In this document: in pieces, positions 23,901 to 35,118 of the stretch | Layout of the letters: each line of letters opens with the position of its first letter | Numbering within the stretch: the first letter of the stretch is position 1 | Source of the DNA: Usnea hakonensis | Lineage: Eukaryota; Ascomycota; Lecanoromycetes; Lecanorales; Parmeliaceae | Assembly (NCBI GenBank): GCA_013423325.1 | Contig: BLJB01000170.1 | Span: 1-64,000, forward strand | Reading direction: 5' to 3' | DNA length: 64,000 nucleotides | Notes under the pieces: model-generated | The model's input: the letters and a program-made list of their open reading frames with translations, nothing else | What the model was told of the DNA's origin: nothing | Database searches by the model: none | Position numbers and translations under genes: made by a program

Positions 23901-24189
23901 ACGGCACCTGAATTTTGCACATATCTTGGTCCTTACGTTCCGTTGATCGTTCTCGAAGGCAAATGTAGTCTTTCGTCGACGGAAATGGAAGAAAACGGAG
24001 CACGAATGATCCTCAGATTAGAAAGCCATCAGCACCCATTCACTATTTTACATCATCTTTCTCCCACTTCTGAACAGATTTTCCGCGAGGTCCGGCGCCG
24101 GAGGAAGGGACTGGTATTGATCGAGAAACCCGTTAGCGCTTTGTTAACATCAAATTTTTCCAATCCAACGTAAGGCGCACCAACCACAT
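20988..24189. other. Gene-poor region
   Basis: 3.2 kb without a gene I can support. It holds the short tandem repeat at 22.07-22.28 kb, CT-rich stretches, and a G-rich run near 22730-22770. Two opposing frames at 22.69-23.11 kb both look weakly protein-like, but neither resolves into a gene. Confidence 0.45.
22065..22285. repeat. Three-copy tandem repeat (64-78 bp units)
   Basis: Three imperfect head-to-tail units start near 22065, 22142 and 22206. Each begins with gcttgcgctcgatgcatct or a variant and contains ctggggttggtgcc followed by gtggttcgtgga. Unit lengths differ (about 77, 64 and 78 bp) through small indels. The minus-strand translation gives repeated ASSARSTNH-like peptides, but no gene is evident. 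Confidence 0.75.
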
Positions 24190-24677
24190 TTATTCCTTCC
24201 TGCAGTATTCGCACCTGGCATGATCACATTGACGACCGTTGATGACATTCGTGCAGCCAGACTGTGCAGCAATGTTGTAAGGACCGTTGTTGCACTTGTG
24301 GCAATACCACGTTGTTGCCTGAGTGCTTGCTCCGCATCGAGCGCGATACCTCGGCGGCGCACCATAGCTCAGTGATTGACGTACAGTGGTACCCACTCTA
24401 CTGACAGCATGTATCAATCCGTAGTGGTAGCCCGCAGGACTAGATAAGTTGGGGCTTATGACAGCAGCGACGAGAGCCAGAGGAGGTGGACCTGCTGACA
24501 GACTTAGGATGATCGGACACTTGCGTGGTGACGAGTCTGACCTTCAAATTCCTCAGGCGGAGACTGAACCAACAAATGCTGGGAATTCGCGTTACCAGGG
24601 GTATCGCCGAGTTGCAATATGTTACGAAAATGACCAATCCAATCGCCACCAAGATGATGAAAGGATAAATCAAACAT
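24190..24677 (-). CDS. Small cysteine-rich zinc-finger protein (paralogue A)
   Basis: Two exons, 24542-24677 and 24190-24491, joined across a 50-bp intron (gtcaga..cagcag), give 145 residues starting MFDLSFHHLGG. The C-terminal 35 residues carry a compact cysteine pattern: WYCHKCNNGPYN, then GCTNVINGRQCDHARCEYC. The pattern W-x-C-x2-C ... C ... C-x-H-x2-C-x2-C suggests one or two bound zinc ions. This arrangement recurs in many short ascomycete proteins of unknown role. The middle is Ala/Pro/Ser-rich and probably disordered. A second gene with the same ending lies at 28606-29082. The start codon is a choice; an upstream exon is possible. No function can be assigned. Confidence 0.55.
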
Positions 24678-26440
24678 GATACTCAGGTCAAGAGTCATTC
24701 GAAGGCAGTCAGAAAATTGTCGTAGAGGAGAGCAGCGATGGTAAGGAAGACTCACAGTAATGATTCGATGGGTTTGGGACGGAAACATAGTGAGAAAACT
24801 ACAGAATGATAAATGAAACATCTCGGAGGTGACGGGCAATATGTGTAAGGTCTGACTGAGCCGTATAGAAGATCTTTTCGGCTTCCAATTTCAATGCCCC
24901 TGTATCATTTGCCAAATACAGGCGCGAAGAAAATTTGAAAGGATGCAGATCGTCAAAGGACGAGATGCTCACGCAGAATTGGTTGATCCCATCCCTGACG
25001 CTTACTGCGTTCCTCTGACCCTGATACTCACCTTAATCAAGCCGAGACAGAGTCGCTTCGTAGAGATAAGGGTATGAACGAAACCCTGGAGTATAGGATC
25101 TTTCTTGCAGGATTCTGAACTACGATTCATCGAAACATCCCGACGTTTTGCTCAATGAAAAGATGCGCCGATTGAAAGTCCTGACTGTCCAAGCCGGTCT
25201 GTGACTGCTACCAGGATCAGCACAATGAAAACTTTGAAGTCCTTCCAAATAAGACGGAGATTCGAGACAACATAGTCTGATGAGTCAACTATGGAGGGAT
25301 GGGCGAATCAAGAGACGAGTCGGAATAGTGGATCATCTTCGGACAGGATTTCCTGTTCCGACCATGTAACTTCAGCTCAGGGCCAAAGCTTTCATGTCTA
25401 GCAGCCGTTCGTCATTAGGCTACCATCGAAGAATGAGAGGTATTGACGGTCAATGACCTCTGCCTGTTCGGCACCAGCCAGACCAATACATCAGACGTTC
25501 ATTGTCTGCATTTAGAGATTTTCGTATACATCACGCCAATTGCTGCAGTAACCACATATTTCGAAGAACTGCCTCGTAGGCAAAAGACATACCGCTGCAC
25601 CGCAGTTTACAGCCTGCAGCTAGGTGTGAGGGGCGCGCTTTTAAGAGAATTTCAAGACTCGGCAACTCCGAATGTCCTTTTGTAGAAGTCATTGTCTTTT
25701 TAATTTATGAGCGCAGTCTATGAGCACATTCACGAGGCTGCAGTCTGGAAAACATGGAGCGTCAGACATGAGCGCTTAAATACTGCCAAATTAATATGCT
25801 AAGAGGGGTAGTCATCATGTCCTTGACTGGATATGACAGAACAAGAAATTCTTGAGATGTAAGAGGTGCAAATGAGGACCTTTTTGGCTGGTTTTGAACC
25901 AAAGAGCGGTGAGAACATGGATACTCTCCAGTGACTCTCCAGCGACTTCGAGGCTGGAAGGCCCTGGAGTAACAACTGATGCTCCCCTACCCATGACTCC
26001 CGCGATCGCCTGGTTGCCTACTGACGACCGAGTCGCAAGATGCGAGGCCTGCTTTCCTGCAGACGACGGCAAAATGATTCTCCCTTGGGAGAAAATGATT
26101 TTACTGGAGCTTCAAAACCGCGACCAAAGACTGCGTAGTCATGGGAGGTAGGATGCAAGATTCTGGTGTCTTTGATCTAGGAACTACACACTACAAGCTC
26201 CAAGTATCGTTTCAGTACGACTAGTTGTAATTTACTTTCCAGCTTACGGGGTTGGCTACTTTACCAAGCAGTCATCCATTCACTGGAGTTGGGCGGTAGA
26301 TACGTATCGAGTATTTCCTGTATTTCCAGCATCCTCAAAGGCTTGTTATTAATTTCGAGTGTCTCTCTTCCCAAAGCACAAGCTACCTATTGATATCATG
26401 GGCGGCGATCCCGTGCGAATACCATGAACTCGCCCATTCA
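24678..26440. other. Intergenic
   Basis: 1.76 kb upstream of the palmitoyltransferase gene. Short frames are present on both strands, none convincing. Confidence 0.4.
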
Positions 26441-28199
26441 ATGGCCCGGAATGCGTCCATCAACAAAGCTACGAATTTATGGGTCTCCCGGGTTATTCCA
26501 CTAATTTTAGTCGGACTTGTGGGATATGTCTCTTGGGTCCAGATAAGGCTGTTGTGTGGTTAGGCTTTTCAAGAAGCTCGACTGGTCCATGCTGACGAGC
26601 ACCAACAGTTGATTACCTTCTCAGACCTCTTACCACTCTCCACGCTCCTCGCCCTGGCCCAGCGATTGGTATCCTTGTTCTGTATTCTATTTTCCTCCTT
26701 CTCTTCGTCCTCACCTACGGCCGCCTCCTCTATACCGTTACCGTTAATCCCGGATACGTTTCCCGCAGTAGTCAATGGTATGCTCTGCAGGAGAACAAAG
26801 CAACAACCAAGGTACAGCGCAATCAGCGTCATCAGAAGAGATCCGGCCGGAGCTCTGACGGAAGTGATGGCGATTATGCTGGAGGGCAACGCGCGGAGAG
26901 TGTAGGTCTCTCATCTACAGCACCTGCGACTACGGAACCAGCCCCAGGTCTACAAGGCTTCTATAAAAGAGATATATTTGTCTGCCAGATGGATGGTCGT
27001 CCCACGTGGTGCTCTACATGCTTGAATTGGAAACCAGACCGAGCTCACCATTGTCGTGAGATTGAGCGATGCGTTCGCAAGATGGATCACTTCTGCCCTT
27101 GGTATTTGCCCTCCTGAAAAATTTACGATATCGAGCCTGGTTCCAGTACTCATGAAGCCACTTCCTCAATATCGGACCTCGCAAGTTCAATGCTGACCTT
27201 GGCTAGGGTCGGAGGTGTGGTCTCTGAGACGTCTTTCAAGTTCTTTATCCAATTCGTAGGCTGGACTGCAGTCTATTGTGTCTTCAACCTTATCGTTGCA
27301 GCATACTTCCTTGCTGAATACAGAAGAGAGGTGAGCGACTTTTAGCTACATTGGCCCCAGTACGGACACTCACAAGGCTTCAACGTTAGACAAGGACGCA
27401 CTGGCATTTGACTGTCTTCCCAACGAACCTTGTTTCAGCGTTCTGAGGTCCCCAGGTTAATGTGTATCTTATGCAGACCAATTCCTATCATGTACACTGG
27501 CTGGTCGTTGTGTGCTTGTAGGTGGATCAGAACTCCTGTATGTATGATAGGAGCTGATGAGACTTTAGGGGTGCTCTCTTCGGCACATTTGCCCTAGGGA
27601 TGACTGCCAGCTCTCTCCAATTTGCCCTGATAAATACTACAACCATAGAAAACCTGTCCAGGAGGACCATTGTCTGGACACTTGCCGTTCACATGCCAAT
27701 GCCTCCAGAAACGTCGACCGGATTTCGTACCGTCACCTTCTCAACAGCGGCCTCAACTACAAACTTTGATGAACCTGCTGAAGAGCAGGCGTCGGCCGCT
27801 ATGAAGACCTTCGCGATTCTGCACACGAAACCTGGAGAAAATCCGTTCGATCTTGGGGCGTATCAAAATTTCAAGACGGTAATGGGAGACCATTGGTATG
27901 ACTGGTTTCTGCCGATCAAATATAGCCCCTGTTGCAACCACGACCGGAGAGACAGTCAATTTGCAATGGGCCCGGTGGTTCAACGAATCATGGCTGAAGC
28001 GGGTATCGCCATGAAGACGCATAGAAAGCGGAAGCGCAGGAGGCGGCATTCACGTAGAGCTACAGCTACAGATGCTCCACTGGAACTAGACAGCAACCAG
28101 GAACAGAAGACAGGCCGTAGGACTGGGCACGACAGACACGATGCTGACGAAGTTGATTTAGAAAGCGACCTCGAACATAGAAATCGCCATGTACGTTAA
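26441..28199 (+). CDS. pfa5: PFA5-like DHHC-type palmitoyltransferase
   Basis: Integral-membrane protein S-acyltransferase that attaches palmitate to cysteines of substrate proteins. Five exons, 26441-26555, 26609-27101, 27207-27330, 27477-27517 and 27569-28199, give 467 residues with phases consistent throughout. Order: first membrane segment (VIPLILVGLVGYVSWV), second (IGILVLYSIFLLLFVLTYG), TVNPGYV, a Ser/Gly-rich loop, and the zinc-binding cysteine-rich domain (CQMDGRPTWCSTCLNWKPDRAHHCREIERC). The catalytic block is DHFCPWVGGVVSETSFKFF, then two further membrane segments. ENPFDLG and a basic Lys/Arg-rich tail end the protein. The active motif reads DHFC rather than DHHC; Tyr or Phe variants at this position are usual for the PFA5 group and the cysteine is kept. 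Individual exons are short, so the gene is easily missed by ORF scanning. Confidence 0.9.
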
Positions 28200-28605
28200 T
28201 TCAAGCATTGCATCTTAGGAAGCATACGAGTTTCTGGGCCGAGCTTGGGCGTATGATGATTGCAGCTACACTCATAATCTCACTTTTCAACCCATGCAGG
28301 ACTCGGCTTGTCGAGGTCAAATTGTGCTCCACTACGTCCTGGCTACAATAGCAATAACCCACTCGTACAGTAAGTGTGATTTCATTTTGTAACAAAGATT
28401 TCTAGCCGCCAACGATAAAGAAAGAATCAAGAAGGCACGACCACATCCAATTTTCCGACCCGATACTCCCGCGACCTTCAGCTGTTTCAAATCCCATTTC
28501 CTCCGACAATTTAAGATCAACTTTCTCGTACATCTGTCCTTTCATCCTCCATGTGTCTCTCTTATTCATTCATGTGCGACCCTTTTTCAAAGGCAAACCC
28601 TCCCC
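28200..28605. other. Intergenic, convergent
   Basis: 406 bp between the convergent pfa5-like gene and zinc-finger gene B. Nothing supported. Confidence 0.4.
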
Positions 28606-29082
28606 TTAGGAAATTTCACAATAGTCGCACCGGTAATGTTGACAAATGACACATCTCTCGGGGCTAAGTGTTCTGCTGTTGATATGATGGCAGCAATGGC
28701 ACCACCAATTATATTGCACGGACTTGGTGAAAGCTTCGGAGCCATGAACTTTGTGGTTCGAGCATTGAAGGTAGCGGATGCTGCCGTCAGCGCCCGAGGC
28801 GGAGAGACGATGACTGACCATGTTGGAAGAATTTGAGCTGTGTGTTGGAAAGTACCGGCTCAAATCGTATGGCGTGCTGAGATACTGGAGGGCGCCGAAG
28901 ACGAAAGTTTGTGTGAGCAACAGAGCGGGAATTGAAGAGGGCTACTTAAGACTGACGGAAAGGGCGTATGGGAGGGCGGCTTGTGGTATCTTTAGCAAGT
29001 AGCGGTCAGGCTTGAGGTCCTCGACTTTGTCAGACACTGGAGACTCTGTTAGATGATGATGGACAAGGATCAGGGAGATCAT
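28606..29082 (-). CDS. Small cysteine-rich zinc-finger protein (paralogue B)
   Basis: Exons 28957-29082 and 28606-28884, joined across a 72-bp intron (gtcagt..ctccag), give 134 residues starting MISLILVHHHLTESP. The C-terminus carries WWCHCCHHINSRTLSPERC and then CQHYRCDYCEIS: the same W-x-C-x2-C ... C-x2-C-x2-x-x-C-x2-C layout as the gene at 24190-24677. The N-terminal part (KPDRYLLKIPQAALPYALS) reads as ordinary folded protein. The two copies lie on the same strand and flank the palmitoyltransferase gene, as expected for an old local or family duplication. A further intron beginning at a gtcagt inside exon 2 is possible. Function unknown. Confidence 0.5.
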
Positions 29083-30866
29083 GTTAAGTTATATACTCCT
29101 CCCCCAGCAGTGAAGCTTGCCAGTGACCGCTCCAGCGACTTCTAACACCCATCGCCCTCACCGAGATTGCGAAACTCCGTTCAACCAGCACAGCCAATAT
29201 CGTTACTGAAAGAGAATGAACATGTGAACGCTGGCAGGAAGAGGAAACGGATTTGTCCAAATTCCATGATTTTGCCTGAAATCGGCATGTCCTGGCGAAT
29301 ACACGATGTAGAATGGAAAATTGATTACAGAGCTAAACGCGCAGAAGAACTCAAAAATAGAAATCTTCCTCGATCCAAACCAGAAGCCAGATTGCTTCAG
29401 GAGAGGAGGAAGGGGCTCCGTTATTTTCATCCAACGGTGGCAAAATAGTATGCTCTGACGAACATCGGGGGGAGGAAGCGCGAGAAGGGCGGGAGGGCGC
29501 AAAGCATACAACTGCGGCGGAAACAAAAAAGGAGATGGGACCTCTGCTATCTACATTCGGGAAAATCCCCGCTCCAAAGGCACGTGCCACGGCGAGCAGC
29601 GGCCATTTCCGCTGTTAATCGTGGAAAAAGGTTTACACCAGACGTCGTGCAGTGCTGTTATCTATGGAAATTTTTTAGATCAGGCTTCGTGCAGCAATGC
29701 CGGGGCACAAAACGAGTGAAAGAGGCTTATGAGGCCAAGGCCAGATCCCCAAACAAGGCAAAAATGGCACGACCACCACCAGCCCAATTTCGAATTCGTT
29801 TCGGGGCTGTCCATTATCTATGCGTAAAATTAAACATCCGAGGGGCAACGTGCTGCGCTTCTCTCTCCCGGGTGGCGAACAATGGAGGTTTCGTTTTGTG
29901 TGTTTTGGAAAACATGTTTTAGATGCTTGGATGGCAGGGGGAGAGGGGGTTTGTTCGGTGGGAGAATTGAAGTTGGGGGAATTGGAATTGGGGCATTGGC
30001 GTCTGACCGAGCTAGGTAGGCAGGCAAGCAGGCGGGCGCCTTGTGTTGCTTGGAGGACTTTTTCGGTCAAGGGGGATTGATGGCTGTGAAGAGTGGGGGG
30101 TTTTGGGGGGCAATAGTGCTTTATGTTCTACGCCGAGAAGGATGGGGGATACGAAGGAGGTTCGATAGGTTTAGTTTCAATATATTGGAATGTTTTGTTT
30201 CTTCCATCTTGAATACGATGTCATAAGCCTCAGTCATATGCCCTGGATCCTTCTCGAGAGGTTCTTTTTTTGGGTAAGTATGTTTGGTTCTATGTTCTCT
30301 ATTGCTGAATTATTGGTACAAAGAATTAAAAAAAAAAAAGAAATTCCGATGCTTGTCCGTGAAGAAATAGGAATGAACAGACGAAAGATCCGGACGGTAA
30401 CTCCCAGCACAACCACCCCAGCACGACGCAACCCCCCCGCCATCTAGAACCCAGCTCCGCTCCCTCCCACCATCCTCTCAAGCATTATTGTAAGGCAATC
30501 GGACCCCGTGCCTGCACGCCCCAGCATGAAGCTGGAGAATGGGACAGAGTCATTTCGGCACCCAGACATCGGAGAATTACTCATCCGAGTCTTCAAAGGG
30601 GGTGCCGAAAGGCCATGAGCAAAGGACGAACCTTTGCTTGTTCGAGAGGACGATGGTTGGGAGTTTCGCTGAGTTGGTCGATGACGAGGAGGATTGTCGG
30701 CTGAGGGGTCGTGCCGGAAAGAAAGTACGGTCAGAATTGGTCCACTCTCGCACAATAGCACCACCACCACCAACAGTATTCACGTCGATGCCCTCCTTGC
30801 TTTTTTCGCGACATCGGAGAATACCTCATCCGAGTCTACCACCTCCCCCTTTCCCCCGCTCCTCCC
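29083..30866. other. Intergenic
   Basis: 1.78 kb upstream of the first zinc-finger exon and downstream of the coiled-coil gene. Frames near 29167-29530 on both strands lack ATG starts, and I could not extend them. An A12-type tract lies near 30329. Confidence 0.4.
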
Positions 30867-33800
30867 CTACAACCTCCCCCTCTTGATTCCCCTACCCGAC
30901 GTACTCGCCCACAACATCCTCGCTAATCCAAGCTGCGGCGCTGGTGTTGGCGGGTAAACAAAGGTAACGGGTGTTGCCGCGGAAATTGAAGGCGTCGGCA
31001 TGTATCGAAGTGAATAAGCGTTTTTGTACACGACTCCATTTGCAGCCTGGGGCGTCTGATTGGATGTGAAATCCTTGTACAGATAAAAGAAGCTGACAAG
31101 CGCCATCAGCATCACTAGAAGAGGTATGAAGTAATCAGATAAGCTCCCGCTGCTCAATCTAGTCTCCGTGGTCATCGAATGATCGTTGGATAGGACTGTA
31201 GTGTCCGTCGCCATTTCCCCCGTGAGCGAAACAGGGTCCGTGACTTCCTCGGTGAGCAGATCCGTAGTGTCTGTCCCTATACTATGCATCACAGTCGTTC
31301 CCGTACCGTTGGCGTCTGTGGGCGGCATAGTCGCAAGAAGCTGGCCAGACACCAATCCCTTGTAGTCATCCTCCGGTATGCCTGATAGCTCATATGCAAC
31401 AAGCGCTGGGGCTTCTTGAAGTCGGCAGCCTGGGCCCAAAGCCTTTAGGCGTCGGTCGATGGTGTGGGCCTTTGCTGGGGTACATTCAAATATAGACTCG
31501 ATGGCTGCCGATTGCTCCTTTGCTCGTATCTCACGAGCCGCCATGTTCTTTGCGTGACGCTCCGTTGCCTGGAGCCTCGTCATCTTTCGACCCATAGGCA
31601 ACTCGATAAGCTCATCGGCATCATCTGAATCGTCAGAGTCCCAGAACTCCTTTTCCGCTTGCTTCGACGTCTTTTTACCCTTGAATTTTGGCAGGCTCAC
31701 GTCGGCCTCCCCCGCTGGCTTCGACAGCTTTCCACCGTAGAATTGCGGCAGGTTCACGTCGGCCCTCCCCACTGGCTTCAACATCGCTCCAACCTGGAAT
31801 TGCGGCTGGCTCACTTTGGACTTCCCCAATCGCTTCAAAATCTTTCCACCTTGAGAATGCGGCAAGCTCACATCGGACTTCTCCACTGGCTTCGACGTCT
31901 TTCCACCTTGAGAATGCGGCAAGCTCACATCGGAACTCCATTTTTCGCTCTGATCCCGGGAGGAGTAGCCAAGGTCTTGACGTAGTGATTTCTGAGGACG
32001 AGGGGTTTTCTCCAAATCTAGACTGCCCTCATCTGTTGTATACGTTGGTGACATAGGAGGCGCGATCTACGGATGTGTATTAGCATCAGTCAACAATCTG
32101 CTCTGGATTTGACTTGAATCCAAAATTGGGGCAAAGCAGCTCACCTGGCTGTGTGCAGATGCCTGGTGGGTCTCATTCTCCATATGCAGTACCTTTTTGT
32201 CTTGCTCTAAGTCCTTCTTAGATTTCCACTGAGCATACAATTTCGGACTTCCTTCGGTACCTGGCCACACAGGCTCGACAGTTTCGGGGTTGGAATTCTC
32301 GACTTGCTTGCCCTTCCCAACCTGCTTGCTCTTCCCCGCTTCGGTATCTCGTCGCACAGCCTCGCCTACTTCTGGGCTGAAGTCCTCACGCGGCTTGCTC
32401 TTTGCCGTTTCGAGATCTGGTCGTATGTCCTCGATTATTTCGGGGTCTTCTTCGACCTGCTTGACCTTCTGAGCTTCGAGGAACTCCATGTCAAGTTTGT
32501 AAAGGTTCTGCTCTGATTGATCTTGTTGTGCCTTGAGTGCCCTCATTTCAGATTTTAGTTTCTCCGTCCATAAGCGATCAGCTTCTGCTTCTGCTTCCAA
32601 TGCCTCAATACCGGGGCCTGGGTAATCATCATCGCCATCTTTTTTCAAAAGTTCTGACCTCAATAGATCTGCCTCGTCCTCAAGCATCTCCAAGTCTGAC
32701 TCTATTTTCTGATTATGCTCTTTCTGTGCTCTAAGATCAGAGTCGAGCTGATCCGCCTTCCCTTGAAGAGCTTCCATACATGATTTGGTTGTCTGGTCAT
32801 GTTCATTTGCTGTTCTGAGGTCTGATTCTAGCTTGTCCGCCTTTCCTTGAAGAGCTTCCATGCTAGAACTCGTTTTCTGGTTCTGCTCTTTTGCTGCTCT
32901 TAGGTCTGATTCGAGCTGGCCCGACTTTCCTTGAAAAGCTTCCATGCTCGAGCTTATTATCTCGTTTTGCTCTTTTGCTGCTCTGAGGTCTGATTCGAAC
33001 TGGCCCGCCTTTCCTTGAAGAGCTTCCATGCTCGAGCTTATTATCTCGTTTTGCTCTTTTGCTGCTCTGAGGTCTGATTCGAACTGGCCCGCCTTTCCTC
33101 GAAGAGCTTCCATACTCGACTTCATTGTCTCGTTTTGCTCTTTTGCTGCTCTGAGGCTTGATTCGAGCTGGTCCGCCTTTCCTTGAAGAGTTTCCATATT
33201 CAACTTTGTTGTCTGATGTTGCTCCTGTTCCATTTTCAGACCCGAGTCTAGCTTTTGGAGCATCTCGGTGTGGCTCCCATCTTGGCCAGGGAAGGCGTTG
33301 TTGGCCTGTTGCAGTTGGTCATTGTGTTCCTGAAGTGCTTTCATCTTCACATCTGTTGCCTGGCGGTCTCCTGTAACGGCATCGAGATCGGACTCAAGTT
33401 TCCGGATACGCTGTATGTACTCGTTGGTCTTGTCTTGATCCTGTAAGACCATTTTGTCCTGTTCTAGCTGATTTGCCTTGGTCTGTAGCTCTTGGAAGGC
33501 CTTCTCGGCCTGTTCCACCTGGTCTGAAGTGATTGGGAGGCCCTGGGAGGTCATGCGAGCCTCTTCCAACTCGTTCACTCTGGATCGAAGTTCAACAATG
33601 TCGGACTTCGCCTTCTGATATTTTTGTCTAATAGTGTGGAGGTCTGACTCGAGCTTCTCCTTGAGCATGTTCCCATCATAGATCTTGTCTTCAAGATCTG
33701 CAAACCCTGCTGAACAAGCTTGGTGCTCGTCCCATTGTTCCAACGCCTGGTGTAGGCCTACCCGGTCGGGTGTCCCTTGTATTTGCTCTTCTAACGACGC

Positions 33801-34229
33801 GATTTGGATTTGGGCTTTTTCGGCCTTTGACTGCGAGTCGGAAAGGGCCGCCTGTAAAGCAAGTTTCTCTTGAGCAGGTAAGTCGACACTCCAGCCATAT
33901 TTGCCCTTCCACTCGTCTAGCTCACGTCTCGTCTCCTCGATGGAACGCTCCGCATTCTTCAACTGCACCTTTTGAAGCTTGACGGTGGTTTCTGCATAGC
34001 TTTTGTCATGTTTGGACGATTTCTGTGCCTTCTCTACTGCTTTCTCACACTCCTTGGCGTGGTTTTCGAGTTTGGCGTAGGCAATTTTCGAGTTTCGGAC
34101 CTCGTTCTGGAGATATTCATTGGCCATTTTGAATTGCGCAATCTTCCCAGCTTCGTCTTCGAGTGCTTGGTTAGATTCGTCAAGCTGTTTCCGAAGCATG
34201 AGGATGTGTTGTCCCGCGTTTCCCGCCAT
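30867..34229 (-). CDS. Large coiled-coil protein with C-terminal membrane anchor
   Basis: Two long frames are one gene: exon 32145-34229 joins exon 30867-32066 across a 78-bp intron (gtgagc..ccgtag) in phase 0, giving 1094 residues. The start is MAGNAGQHIL (aaaATGG). Residues about 10-560 are heptad-patterned coiled coil, including six 28-residue units (EALQGKAGQFESDLRAAKEQ type) encoded by 84-bp DNA repeats. The second exon starts with 19-residue repeats (DVSLPHSQGGK), then an acidic stretch (DSDDSDDADELIEL) and a helical segment. One hydrophobic span (YFIPLLVMLMALVSFFYLY) lies about 70 residues before the C-terminus. The layout resembles golgin-like or tethering proteins, but I recognise no family. 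Other annotations may split it in two. Confidence 0.75.
31680..31965 (-). repeat. 57-bp coding tandem repeat (19 residues)
   Basis: About five units begin near 31737, 31794, 31851 and 31908, with partial ends, each encoding a DVSLPxxxGGKxxKPxxKS-like segment. The two units nearest the exon start are almost identical, and the others have drifted. Confidence 0.85.
32690..33210 (-). repeat. 84-bp coding tandem repeat (28 residues, four heptads)
   Basis: The string gcttccat recurs at an exact 84-bp spacing near 32769, 32853, 32937, 33021, 33105 and 33189. Each unit encodes 28 residues, exactly four heptads, so copy-number changes preserve coiled-coil register. Adjacent central units are almost identical in DNA, implying recent duplication or homogenisation. 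Confidence 0.9.
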
Positions 34230-35118
34230 TTTTATGGATGGTGAGTGGAGATTCTTCTGTGATAAATGATTGTTACAGTTGGTCAGGCGTGTTTGAACTC
34301 GGTGATGTTGACGATGAAAGATGTTAGATGTGAGGCGGTGATGAACGTGAAGTGTGTAAGTAGTGCTGTTGATGAAGTGTAAAGGTAAGGATGTGTGAGG
34401 TTGGTAGGAGTAAAGAAAGGAAGAAGGAGATCTGAAGCGGTAGATCATTCAAATCAAATCAAATCATGTGGCTGGGGTGGGTGTGTGTGTTGACGAAGAG
34501 TGAAGCGTTGATTAAGTAAGTCAAGTGTTGATGAAGTGTTGACCAAGTGAGGTTTCTAAAGTCCGATCAAATTTCTCATGCCCGGATGCGGAAAATTCAC
34601 CAATCAACAAGGCATATCATGAAACACTAGACAAAGCGGTTTCATGTCCATGTCCATGTCCATGTCGACTCACTTCACCCTCCATATTGCTTGCTTGCCA
34701 TTAAATCGAATTGTGTTGAAAGAAACTGCAGCCAGACCTTGAATACCCAAGTCCTTGGCTTTGAAATCTTGATACTTGGACCTGGGGAAATCTTCAACCC
34801 TGTAGTCATCATTAGGAGCCAATGGAAATACTACAAAGCACAAGCAAGACGACTGCCCATGTCTTGAGTGATAATACTCCGGAAACAATGGGGCATTCTC
34901 ATAACATCATTTCAACGCAATGATCACTATAGCCCGTTGGATCCTAATTCCTGTAAGAGAATGAGGTCAACAATACGGCTTTGAGGAAAGGTCGAAATGC
35001 TTCGGCTGAACCTTTTCATCTCACTCTGTCCCAAGAAATGTCCGAGCTTCCCTCCCATAAATACCCTTGCCGTACCAGCATTCGTTGAACCCTTGCGCCA
35101 GCGGACTCCCTAGCCGTC
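34230..35118. other. Intergenic with protein-like fragment
   Basis: 889 bp between two minus-strand genes. At 34670-34888 (minus) there is a 72-codon frame without ATG that reads as protein (SKYQDFKAKDLGIQGLAAVS, then a stop). It may be a last exon or a gene remnant; I could not find a matching upstream exon. A (TCCATG)4-like run lies near 34643. Confidence 0.35.
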
